In this document: positions 9,280 to 17,725 of the stretch, piece after piece
Layout of the letters: each line of letters begins with the position of its first letter
Position numbering within the stretch: position 1 is the stretch's first letter
Source: Gemmatimonadales bacterium
GTDB taxonomy: Bacteria; Gemmatimonadota; Gemmatimonadetes; Palauibacterales; Palauibacteraceae
Assembly: GCA_009840115.1 (NCBI GenBank)
Contig: VXOJ01000011.1
Coordinates: 184,006 to 248,005, forward strand
Direction: 5' to 3'
DNA: 64,000 bases
Made by a program: the position numbers and the translations under genes
The notes under the pieces: generated by a model
The model's database searches: none
What the model was told of the DNA's origin: nothing
The model's input: the letters and a program-made list of their open reading frames with translations, nothing else

Positions 9280-11859
9280 GTGTACTCCGTGACCCGTTTC
9301 CGGAAGCTCCTTCCCGCCGTTCTCCTTTTCCTCGGTCCTGCCTTCGCCGTGGCACAGGACTCCGGGGATTCACTCCCCTCGATCGCGGACAAGACCGCCT
9401 CGATGCGGGCCATCGACGGCTTCATCCCCATGTACTGGGAGGCGTCGAGCGGCAAGCTGTGGATCGAGATCTCGCGCTGGGACACGGACATCCTCCACAT
9501 GACGGGGCTCGCCTCGGGGCTGGGGTCGAACGACATCGGCCTCGACCGCGGGGCGCTTTCGGGCTCCCGCCTCGTGCGCTTCCACCGGGTGGGGCCGAAG
9601 GTGCTGATGATCCAGCCGAACCTCGACTTCCGCGCGAGCAGCACGAACCCGCGCGAGGTGCGGGCCGTGACGGACGCCTTCGCCCCCTCCACGCTGTGGG
9701 GCTTCACGGCGGCGGCGGAGACGGACGGGCGCGTGCTCGTCGACGCGACGGACTTCGTCGTCCGGGACATGATCAACTGGGCGCAGCGGCTGCGGCCGGG
9801 GACATACCGGTTCGACGCGGGCCGGAGCGCGGTGCACCTGCCGATGACGATGGGGTTCCCGGAGAACACCGAGATCGAGGCATCGCTCACCTTCGTCCGC
9901 CAGCCGGGCGGCGGGGGCGGCGGATTCGGCGGATTCGGAGGGGGCGGCGGGACGTTCGAAGGCGTCGGGAACGTGGCCTCGACCGGCGAGGCGGCCACGA
10001 TCCGCCTCCATCACTCGTTCGTGCAACTGCCGGAGTTGGGGGAGTACACGCCCAGGGCCTTCGATCCCCGGTCCGGCTACGGGACCATGAGCTTCGCGGA
10101 CTACTCGGCGCCGCTGGGAGAGGACATGCAGCAGCGGTTCATCCGGCGCCACCGGCTCGAGAAGCGGGATCCCTCGGCGGCGATGAGCGAGGCGGTCGAG
10201 CCGCTCGTCTACTACCTGGACCCGGGGGCGCCGGAGCCGATCCGGACGGCGCTGCTCGAGGGGGCTCGGTGGTGGAACCAGGCGTTCGAGGCGGCGGGCT
10301 TCCGGGACGCGTTTCAGGTGGAGATGCTCCCGGACGGCGTGAGTTCGCACGACGTGCGCTACAACGTGATCAACTGGGTGCACCGCTCGACGCGCGGCTG
10401 GAGCACGGGCGGCTCCGTCACCGACCCCCGCACGGGCGAGATCCTCAAGGGGGTGGTGACGCTCGGCTCGCTCCGCTGGCGGCAGGACTACCTGATCGCC
10501 GAGGGTCTCCTCTCCCCGTACGCCAACGGGGACGAAGTGCCGGCGGACCTGGCGGAGTGGGCGTTGGCGCGGATCCGGCAGCTGTCGGCGCACGAAGTGG
10601 GACACACGCTCGGCCTCGTCCACAACTACTACGACAGCAGACTCGGCCGGATCTCGGTCATGGACTATCCCCACCCGCTCGTGACGCTGGGAGACGCCGG
10701 ACAGCTCGACTATTCCGAGGTCTATGACGTGGACATCGGAGAGTGGGACAAGGTCGCCATCGTGTACGGGTACTCCGAATTCCCTGAGGGAGCGGACGAA
10801 GCCGCCGAGCTGGAGCGGATCCTCGACGAAGCCTGGGAGGAGGACGTCATCCTCTTCACGAACCAGGACATCAGCATCCACGCGCGCGCCGACCAGTGGT
10901 CGAACGGGGTGGACGCGGCCGCGGAACTCGAGCGGATGATGGACGTGCGGCGGCACTCGCTGGACCGCTTCGGCGAGGGCGCGATCCGCGCCGGGCGGCC
11001 GATCGTCACGGTCGAGGAGGCGCTGGTCCCGCTGTACATGCACCATCGCTACCAGGTGGACGCGGCCGCCTCTCTGCTCGGAGGGCTGGAGTACGTCTAC
11101 GCCTTCCGCGGGGATGGGCGGACGCCCGTGAAGCGCGTCGCCGGCGAGGCGCAGCGGGCGGCGCTCGGCGCGCTGGCCCGGACGATGCGGCCGGCGGAGT
11201 TGGAGATCCCCGCCGGTGTGCTTGAATTGCTGCCGCCGCGGCCGCCGGGGTTCGGGCGCACGCGCGAGACGTTCCCGCGCTACACCGGGCCGGCCTTCGA
11301 TGCCGTCACGCCGGCGGTGGTGGCGGCGGACCACACGGTGTCACGCGTCCTCGAACCGTCGCGGGCGGCGCGGCTCGTGCAGCAGCACGCGCTCGACCCG
11401 AGCCTGCCGGGGCTCGCCGAAGTACTGACCGCTCTGGTAGATGCGGTCCGCCCCGAGCCGAACGAGACGCTTTATCGCACCGAACTGCGGCTCGCGGCCT
11501 ACCGCGTGCTCGTGGACCGGATCATGGCGCTCGCCGATGGGGCCTCCATGCCGCATGTGCGGGCCCTTGCGACCCGGAAGCTGGTGGACCTGAGGGCTGA
11601 GATGGCGGCGAACCCCCCGCCGGAGAGAGACGCGGCCTTCGTGCAACTGGTCGACCGCGACATCGAGCGCTTCCTCGAAAAGCCGTCGGCGCCCTACGAG
11701 ATGCCGGGGACGCCGAACGCGCCGCCGGGCGCGCCGATCGGGGAGCCCGCGCTGGACTGGCTGGCGCGCGACGCCTGGACCACCGCCGGCCCCGCCGGCT
11801 GGGCGACGGGGTGGCTCGGGACTTCACCGGCCTGTTCGGCCGATCGCAAGAACTTCTGA
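9280..11859 (+). CDS. Secreted zinc metalloprotease of the DUF5117/DUF4953 type
   Basis: 859 residues. The GTG start follows AGGAGG by 5 bases. A signal peptide ends AVA-QD near residue 25. The metzincin-like zinc site is clear: HEVGHTLGLVHN with His438, Glu439, His442 and His448. The N-terminal half, with the early FIPMYWE and KLWIEI segments, matches the DUF5118-DUF5117 layout of large bacterial zinc-dependent proteases; the C-terminal half would be the DUF4953 region. A glycine-rich loop (about residues 209-223) interrupts the N-terminal half. A hairpin (CTCCCCGGGGGAG, 9236-9248) lies in the leader. It probably degrades protein outside the cytoplasm. Confidence 0.85.
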   Translation: MYSVTRFRKLLPAVLLFLGPAFAVAQDSGDSLPSIADKTASMRAIDGFIPMYWEASSGKLWIEISRWDTDILHMTGLASGLGSNDIGLDRGALSGSRLVRFHRVGPKVLMIQPNLDFRASSTNPREVRAVTDAFAPSTLWGFTAAAETDGRVLVDATDFVVRDMINWAQRLRPGTYRFDAGRSAVHLPMTMGFPENTEIEASLTFVRQPGGGGGGFGGFGGGGGTFEGVGNVASTGEAATIRLHHSFVQLPELGEYTPRAFDPRSGYGTMSFADYSAPLGEDMQQRFIRRHRLEKRDPSAAMSEAVEPLVYYLDPGAPEPIRTALLEGARWWNQAFEAAGFRDAFQVEMLPDGVSSHDVRYNVINWVHRSTRGWSTGGSVTDPRTGEILKGVVTLGSLRWRQDYLIAEGLLSPYANGDEVPADLAEWALARIRQLSAHEVGHTLGLVHNYYDSRLGRISVMDYPHPLVTLGDAGQLDYSEVYDVDIGEWDKVAIVYGYSEFPEGADEAAELERILDEAWEEDVILFTNQDISIHARADQWSNGVDAAAELERMMDVRRHSLDRFGEGAIRAGRPIVTVEEALVPLYMHHRYQVDAAASLLGGLEYVYAFRGDGRTPVKRVAGEAQRAALGALARTMRPAELEIPAGVLELLPPRPPGFGRTRETFPRYTGPAFDAVTPAVVAADHTVSRVLEPSRAARLVQQHALDPSLPGLAEVLTALVDAVRPEPNETLYRTELRLAAYRVLVDRIMALADGASMPHVRALATRKLVDLRAEMAANPPPERDAAFVQLVDRDIERFLEKPSAPYEMPGTPNAPPGAPIGEPALDWLARDAWTTAGPAGWATGWLGTSPACSADRKNF

Positions 11860-11877
11860 GGGGAGTTCCGGCGGGAG

Positions 11878-11928
11878 ACGTTCCCGCGGGAACGCCGAGC
11901 GCGGATGGCGGCGTTCCCGCAGGAACGT
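11878..11928. terminator. Paired palindromes between convergent genes (bidirectional terminator or REP-like element)
   Basis: The 19 bases at 11878-11896 are the reverse complement of 11910-11928 with one mismatch, separated by 13 bases. Each arm also holds its own palindrome: CGTTCCCGCGGGAACG at 11879-11894 and the near copy CGTTCCCGCAGGAACG at 11912-11927. The RNA could form one long stem or two short hairpins. It lies exactly between the stops of two convergent genes (11859 and 11936). There is no U-tract, so it is not a classic intrinsic terminator. Confidence 0.6.
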
Positions 11929-11935
11929 GTGAGCG

Positions 11936-13303
11936 TCAGCTGTAGCCGATGGCGAGGGCGATCACGAGGGCGATGGCTCCGAGCGCCATCAGCATGAGGT
12001 AGCGCGGGATCACGAAGCGCAGCCACGACTCGTAGCGGACGCCGCTCGCGGCCAGGATCGCCATCAGCGCGCCGTTGGTGGGCGTGATCAGTTCGCACAG
12101 CCCCGCCCCGTACTGGTAGGCGAGGATCGTGATCTGCCGCGAGAGCCCGAGCAGGTCCGAGAGCGGTACGAGGACGGGCAGCGTCAGCACGGCCTGCCCG
12201 CTCACGCTGGGCACGGCGAAGTGCAGCACGCCCTGCGCGGCCGACATGCCGATGGCCGAGAGCGCGAGCGGCAGGTCCGCGAGCGGGACGAACAGTCCGC
12301 GCACGATGGTGTCGATGATCCGCGCGTCATCCATGACCACGTAGATGGCGTTGGCGAAGCCGATAAGCAGCGCGGCATATCCCATCGACCGGAAACCTTC
12401 GGCGTAGGCATGGGCCGTCCCGGTCACGCCGAGCCGGCCTATGATCCCCACCACGACGCCCATGATGAAGAAGAGGGCCGACATGTGGTCGAACTCCCAC
12501 TCCCACCGGAGCAGTCCCCACACGAGGACGACGAAGGTCGAGGCGACGATCGCGAAGATGGTTACGTCCCTCCAGCCGAGTGCCCCATCCGGCTCCGAGA
12601 CGTCCGTCGTCTCCTCTGCCTCGGGCCCCGCACGGGTACGCGCGGCATACCGCATCGTCCACCAGATCCAGAGACCGAGGGCGATGGCCAGGAACGCGAG
12701 GCGGAACGCCCAGCCCGAGAGCAGCGCCACGTCGGACACCTTCTGGGCGATCTGGACCTGGAAGGGGTTGATGGGACTGAAGGCCGACCCGACGAAGGCG
12801 GATCCCGCGCTGACGGCGACCCCCACCATCGGCGAGTAGCCGAGCCGCTTCGTGAGCAGCATGAGCGCGGGGACGAGAGGGATGATCTCCTCCTGCATGT
12901 TCTCCGTCACGCCCCCCGCCGCGAAGGCGAGACAGACGACGGGGATCGCGAGGATCTCGCGGCCCTCGAGCCCCCGGACGAGCCAGGTGACGCCGCGCCG
13001 CAGCGCCCCCGTCGCATCGAACACGGCGAACGCCCCGCCGATGAGAAAGATCAGGAACACGACATCGGCGCGGTCCGCCATCCCCCGCGGGATCGCGACG
13101 ATCGCCTCGAAGGCGCCGATCCGGTTGGCTTCGACCTCGTGGAAGGTCCCGGGCACCACCACGCTGCGCCCCGTCACCGGATCGTCCCGCCGCTCGTACT
13201 CCCCCGCCGGCAGCACGTACGACAGCGCCGCGGCCGCCAGGATGGCGACCGTGAGCAGCGTCAGCGGATGCGGAAACCGCAGCGATCCGAGCCGGTTCCT
13301 CAC
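11936..13303 (-). CDS. YfcC/DcuC-type membrane carrier
   Basis: 455 residues from GTG 13303. The frame runs back to 13585 but would overlap the beta-propeller gene; the GTG lies just before the cytoplasmic leader RNRLGSLRFPHPLT and TM1. About a dozen hydrophobic segments are present, with GGVTENMQEEIIPLVPAL and FVGSAFSPINPFQ typical of the YfcC/DcuC (PF03606) family. A late VSGQAVLTLPVL segment mirrors the first half, as expected for an inverted repeat. Members move C4-dicarboxylates or basic amino acids. It is the last gene of a reverse-strand run beginning with the amidohydrolase at 19261, so uptake of products from those hydrolases is a reasonable inference. Confidence 0.85.
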   Translation of the reverse strand: MRNRLGSLRFPHPLTLLTVAILAAAALSYVLPAGEYERRDDPVTGRSVVVPGTFHEVEANRIGAFEAIVAIPRGMADRADVVFLIFLIGGAFAVFDATGALRRGVTWLVRGLEGREILAIPVVCLAFAAGGVTENMQEEIIPLVPALMLLTKRLGYSPMVGVAVSAGSAFVGSAFSPINPFQVQIAQKVSDVALLSGWAFRLAFLAIALGLWIWWTMRYAARTRAGPEAEETTDVSEPDGALGWRDVTIFAIVASTFVVLVWGLLRWEWEFDHMSALFFIMGVVVGIIGRLGVTGTAHAYAEGFRSMGYAALLIGFANAIYVVMDDARIIDTIVRGLFVPLADLPLALSAIGMSAAQGVLHFAVPSVSGQAVLTLPVLVPLSDLLGLSRQITILAYQYGAGLCELITPTNGALMAILAASGVRYESWLRFVIPRYLMLMALGAIALVIALAIGYS

Positions 13304-13340
13304 CCGCTCGTTCGTCCTTGTCGCGTGGACCTGCCGTCGT

Positions 13341-14651
13341 TTACCAGCGGCATGCCTCCGCAGTGACGGGGGTGCCGCTCGTGCTCTCAAGCCGCAGGCG
13401 AAGCACGTAGCTAATGTCGAGCGCGTCACGGGCGATGCCGTGGACGATGCCCCTGGGACCGACATCCATCGGGACGAGGGGGCCGCGCGGGTACGAGTAG
13501 ACCTGGAGGCGCGCCGGTGTCGACACCTCGCCCCGGAAACGACCACAGTTGTCGAACAGATCCCAGGTCGGATCCTCGTCAACATCTTCGGGATGCCGTC
13601 GCACCCATAGCCAGCCCTCGGGCGACACTTCCAGGCCCGCGATCAGGGGCTTGAACTCCGATTCGTCGGAATCGTCGGGTGGGGGTGACGGAGGATTGCC
13701 GAGTTCGATAGTGCGGACGGTGTCCCCGGCGAAGGTGACCTCGTGGAAGCGCTGGACCGCCCTGTTCGCCACCCAGACGGTTTCGCCGCCTGCGAACGCC
13801 CAGACTCGCCTCGGAACAGGGACCCTGAAGGTACCGGTGACGGCGACGTTCCCGCCGCTGCCCGATCGAGTCTGCACGGTACTCGTGGAGATCTGACTGT
13901 CGAACACGACAGAGTCCCGCGGCAGAACCGGGTTGGGATGCTCCGGGTATACGGGCAGACGCACGCCATAGGTGCGGCTGTGCGAAACGGTCTGATCTCC
14001 CGAAGTCGTGCGCTCGCTGACCCTCACCTGCTGATAGACGAATCCGTCGGCGTCGGCGTCGACGACTCTGCTCCGCGGGCCGCGGAACCCACCACCCACC
14101 CGACTCAGTTCGTTCCCGAGCGAATCGAAGCTCAGCTGCTGGAAGCCGTCGCCGATCCAAAGCCGGTTCGGCGGCTGGAACACGATTCTCTGCGCCGAAG
14201 AGAACTCCCGGTAGCGCACCTCACCGGGACCCTCGCCCCCGCGCGCGATGTTTCGGAGGTGCAGGCCCTCGCGGTCGAAGACGCGGACCTCCTTCGAGCC
14301 GACATCCAGCACGTAGATGTTGCCCCGCCCGTCCACGGTGACCTCGTGCACATTCCCGAACACTTCCGGCCCGGCGCCGTCCACCTCGCCGAGCCGGAGT
14401 TCCTCGACGAGGCGCCATTCGTCGGGCCCGCCGCCACGTCCCGGGGCAGCGTTCCTCACGAGGATGCGCCCGCCCTCGAGGGTGTCGACGGTCACCTCCT
14501 GCAGGGAGTGCGGGAGCAAGGGGCGCGGGGAGCCCGCACCCTGCGCGGGCCCGGGGGTCAGGCCGAGTGCGAGACCGATCGCGAGGGCGGCCCCCGTCGG
14601 GGCGGAGGCTCGAAGAAGCGCCTCGGGCAACTGCCGTCGGCTCCTATCCAC
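13341..14651 (-). CDS. Secreted six-bladed beta-propeller protein
   Basis: 436 residues with an N-terminal signal (hydrophobic stretch residues 18-32, cleaved near AQGAGS). Repeated blade-like segments follow, such as VHEVTVDGRGNIYVLD, KEVRVFDREG and IARGGEGPGEVRY, which fit the 6-bladed NHL-like propellers common in exported proteins of Gemmatimonadota and Bacteroidota. Such proteins bind ligands or serve as scaffolds; no catalytic motif is visible. The GTG start lies inside the end of the S9 gene (8-base overlap), so it is probably translated with it. YfcC follows 37 bases downstream. Confidence 0.75.
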   Translation of the reverse strand: MDRSRRQLPEALLRASAPTGAALAIGLALGLTPGPAQGAGSPRPLLPHSLQEVTVDTLEGGRILVRNAAPGRGGGPDEWRLVEELRLGEVDGAGPEVFGNVHEVTVDGRGNIYVLDVGSKEVRVFDREGLHLRNIARGGEGPGEVRYREFSSAQRIVFQPPNRLWIGDGFQQLSFDSLGNELSRVGGGFRGPRSRVVDADADGFVYQQVRVSERTTSGDQTVSHSRTYGVRLPVYPEHPNPVLPRDSVVFDSQISTSTVQTRSGSGGNVAVTGTFRVPVPRRVWAFAGGETVWVANRAVQRFHEVTFAGDTVRTIELGNPPSPPPDDSDESEFKPLIAGLEVSPEGWLWVRRHPEDVDEDPTWDLFDNCGRFRGEVSTPARLQVYSYPRGPLVPMDVGPRGIVHGIARDALDISYVLRLRLESTSGTPVTAEACRW

Positions 14652-17600
14652 GGGAGGCGCCGCGCTCGCCGGAACTGCCGCGCTCGCTGGAGACGCCGCC
14701 TTCCTCGGAGACCGGCTTGCCGATGAGTTCGAGGCCGAGGTCGCGGCCCTTCACGACGGCCGGGACGCCTTCCTCCATCCAGCGCGGGGCCGGGGCGTCG
14801 ATCAGATAGTGGTCGAAGAACTGCTGCATGCGGATCGCCCAGTCCTCCTGGTTCGCCTGTCGCCCGAGCCCGTGTCCCTCGCCGTTGTAGTTCAGCATGA
14901 ACACGGGCAACTCCAGCCGGCGCATGGCGACGAACATCTCGATCCCCTGGTACCACGGCACCGCGCCGTCCTCGTCGTTGTGGAGCATGAGGAGCGGCGT
15001 CCGGATCTTGTCGGCGAAGAAGACGGGCGAGTTGTGGATGTAGCGGTCGCGCTCGTCCCACAGCGTCCCGCCGATCCGGCTCTGCGTGCGCTCGTACTGG
15101 AACATGCGGCTCATCCCGCTCTGCCAGCGGATGCCTCCGTACGCGCTCGTCATGTTCGACACGGGCGCGCCGGCCTCCGCCGCCGCGAAGACGTTCGTCT
15201 TCGTGATCATGTAGGCGATCTGGTATCCGCCCCACGAGTGGCCCTGCACGCCGACCCGGTCCGGGTCGATGAACCCCTGCGCGATGAGCGCCTGCACGCC
15301 GGGCACGACGGCGTCGAGCGCGCTCTCGCCCGGATAGCCGATCTCGTACGGGATGTCGGGGACGAACACGACGTAGCCGCGGCTCGCGTAGAAGGAGAAG
15401 CGGACCGAGGCCCGGTTCGGCAGGGGCGGCTGGTAGCTGTGCAGCCCGTCGGACATGCGCTCGTAGAAGTAGACCATGAGCGGATACTGCTGCGAGGGGT
15501 CGAAGCCGTCCGGCTTGATCAGGATGCCGTCGAGGGGCGTGCGGTCGTTCGACATCCAGTGGACGAGTTCGGCGCTCCCCCAGCGGTACTCCGCCTGCTG
15601 CGGGTTCGCGTCGCTCACCTTGCGCGCGTTCCCGAAGTCGGCGTCGCCGACCCACAGGTCCGGGAACTCGACGAACGTCTGGCGCGTCCACACGTAGCGC
15701 TCGGCGTCCTCGGCCTTCGTCGGCGCCGCATAGCGCACGTCGCCCATGACGAGTTCCTCGACCCGGCCCGCCTCGTCCGTCCGTCCGCGCGCGAACCCGG
15801 ACGCCTTCGTGCCCATGTCGAACACGGAGAAGAGGACCTCGCCCTCCTCAAGGCCCTCGCCCGCGCCGCCGCCGCCGAAGCCGAAGCCGAAGAAGTTGCC
15901 GCCTCCGCCCTCGGCCACGCGCTGCACGCGGTAGCGGAGGTCGGCCTCCCTTCCCTGCGTCAGACGCACGGCGGGCTCAGCGCCGCTCGGGTCGACGCGC
16001 CACACGTCGTTGCGGTCGTACACGAGCATGGCGGCGTCCCCCTCGACCCACGTCGCGCCGCCGTAGGGGGGCGGTCCCTGCGGGTGATCGTCGAGTTCGT
16101 TGTAGAAGGCGACCGGCAGACTCCCGGTCAGGCTGCGCGCGGGTCCGGAGCCGTCCATCGGCGCGGCCTTCCAGTCCCGGTCCGTCTCGTCCCACCAGTA
16201 CGCGTACGTCCCATCCGGCGAGAGGCTGGCGCCCCCGAAGCCGCGCACGGCCTCCACGATCATGCGGCGTTCGCCGGTCAGGACGTCCACCGCGTAGGCG
16301 TCCTCGTAGCGCCCGTCCCACGAGACCTTCTGGCGGTGCGGCATGTCGCTCGTGGCGAGGACGTAGTCGCTCATGCCGCTCTCGGGGCGCGACACGTCGG
16401 GGATGCTCGCGGTGCCCAACTGCACGACGGCGTCCCGGCCCTCGTGCGCCACCGCCAGATAGGAGCGGTTGCGTTCGCGGTTCGCCTGCACGAGCTGCAT
16501 CGGCTGCAGGTAGGGGTCGCGCCAGTTCCAGATGTCGAGCGTCACCCGGTCCGCGTCGAGGATCTCCTCGTCCGGCTCGGGTTCGGGGCGCGGCGCGGTG
16601 CCGAAGAAGAGACGATCCCCGTCCTCGCTGAACGAGACGGCCCCGTTCTCGCTGATCCACCAGCCGGCGGGCACGCCGCCCGTCTCGTGGTCCGCGACCT
16701 TCTCCGCCGCCCCGCCGTCGGACCGGTAGAGGGCGAAGGACGGCTGGTCCATCTCCCATTCGTCCACGTTGCTCAGGAAGGCGAGGCGTTCGCCCGATTC
16801 GTCGAAGGCGACCTGCTCGTAGTGGCCCTCTCCGGCGAGGACCTCCACGCTCTGGCCGGTCGCCGGATCCACGAGATGGAGCCCGTCCCCGCCCTCGTCC
16901 TCGGTCGAGGCCACGTACGCGAGACCGTTCCCCGCGTCCGCGACCGTGTAGGAGACGACGTCGGCGAAGCTGTGCTCCTCGCCCGTGTCGAGATTCAGGA
17001 GCACGAGCGGCGTCCCATCGTCCTTCTCGTGCCGCTTCTCGTACTCCGCGGAACGCTCCTCTCCCTCCTCTTCTCCCTCTTCCTCGGTCTCCTCCTCAGC
17101 GGCTTCCTCGGCCTCGGCCTCTTCTTCCTCCTCTTCTTCCTCGGGATTCTCGGACAGGAGGTAGGCGACGAAGGCGCCCCCATCCTCCGGGACCCGGAAG
17201 GAATCGATGGGGCCGGCGCGCCGGACTCCGCCGTCATCTCCGGCACCGTCCGCGAACGCTTCGGCCAGGTTCACGACGGCGAGCGAGTCGCTGGGCAGAT
17301 CGCCCCCGCGCGTTCCCTCGAGGCGAAGCGAATCCACCACCGCCTTCACCGGCGGCACGCGGAAGGCGAGGTGCCGCGAGTCCCGCGTGAAGGAGGGCGA
17401 GCGACCCCGGAAACGGAGTTCCGCCGAGCCGTCGCTGCGCGTGATCACGAGCGTGGGGTCGCCGTCCCAGGGCGTCAGGACGTAGGCGAGCCAGGCACCG
17501 TCCGCCGAGATCGTGCGGCCGCCGATGGAGTTCCAGCGGTACGTGTCCTCGTGATCCAGCGCCGGCTTGACCTCCTGGGCGGCCAGCGCGGCGGGCGCGA

Positions 17601-17676
17601 GGAGAAAGGCGGCCGCGAGTACGAACCGACGGCGGAGAAGGACGTGAGGACGGGACGGATCAGAGACCGGAAGCAT
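14644..17676 (-). CDS. Secreted S9 family prolyl-oligopeptidase-like peptidase
   Basis: 1010 residues from ATG 17676. This start has AGGAG 6 bases upstream and leads straight into a signal peptide (cleaved near LAAQ); ATG 17721 has no ribosome site. The N-terminal part is a beta-propeller, and the C-terminal part is the S9 hydrolase: GHSWGG with Ser814, DEDGAVP with Asp903, and GEGHGLG with His935. S9 enzymes cut short peptides. A highly acidic low-complexity insert of about 30 residues (coded near 17040-17150, mostly Glu) breaks the propeller. It sits between the amidohydrolase and the propeller gene in one reverse-strand operon. Confidence 0.9.
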   Translation of the reverse strand: MLPVSDPSRPHVLLRRRFVLAAAFLLAPAALAAQEVKPALDHEDTYRWNSIGGRTISADGAWLAYVLTPWDGDPTLVITRSDGSAELRFRGRSPSFTRDSRHLAFRVPPVKAVVDSLRLEGTRGGDLPSDSLAVVNLAEAFADGAGDDGGVRRAGPIDSFRVPEDGGAFVAYLLSENPEEEEEEEEAEAEEAAEEETEEEGEEEGEERSAEYEKRHEKDDGTPLVLLNLDTGEEHSFADVVSYTVADAGNGLAYVASTEDEGGDGLHLVDPATGQSVEVLAGEGHYEQVAFDESGERLAFLSNVDEWEMDQPSFALYRSDGGAAEKVADHETGGVPAGWWISENGAVSFSEDGDRLFFGTAPRPEPEPDEEILDADRVTLDIWNWRDPYLQPMQLVQANRERNRSYLAVAHEGRDAVVQLGTASIPDVSRPESGMSDYVLATSDMPHRQKVSWDGRYEDAYAVDVLTGERRMIVEAVRGFGGASLSPDGTYAYWWDETDRDWKAAPMDGSGPARSLTGSLPVAFYNELDDHPQGPPPYGGATWVEGDAAMLVYDRNDVWRVDPSGAEPAVRLTQGREADLRYRVQRVAEGGGGNFFGFGFGGGGAGEGLEEGEVLFSVFDMGTKASGFARGRTDEAGRVEELVMGDVRYAAPTKAEDAERYVWTRQTFVEFPDLWVGDADFGNARKVSDANPQQAEYRWGSAELVHWMSNDRTPLDGILIKPDGFDPSQQYPLMVYFYERMSDGLHSYQPPLPNRASVRFSFYASRGYVVFVPDIPYEIGYPGESALDAVVPGVQALIAQGFIDPDRVGVQGHSWGGYQIAYMITKTNVFAAAEAGAPVSNMTSAYGGIRWQSGMSRMFQYERTQSRIGGTLWDERDRYIHNSPVFFADKIRTPLLMLHNDEDGAVPWYQGIEMFVAMRRLELPVFMLNYNGEGHGLGRQANQEDWAIRMQQFFDHYLIDAPAPRWMEEGVPAVVKGRDLGLELIGKPVSEEGGVSSERGSSGERGASRG

Positions 17677-17682
17677 CCGACG

Positions 17683-17687
17683 CTCCT
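17683..17687 (-). promoter_or_regulatory. Ribosome binding site deciding the S9 peptidase start
   Basis: AGGAG on the reverse strand, 6 bases before ATG 17676. The alternative ATG at 17721 has no such sequence, so this site picks the start that exposes the signal peptide. Confidence 0.7.
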
Positions 17688-17725
17688 GTTTCGGAAGTTT
17701 CGTGAGTTCTCGGAGTTTCATGAGG

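Noticed and set aside
11878..11928. Inverted repeats of an insertion sequence
   Set aside because: Only 13 bases lie between the arms, so no transposase can fit.
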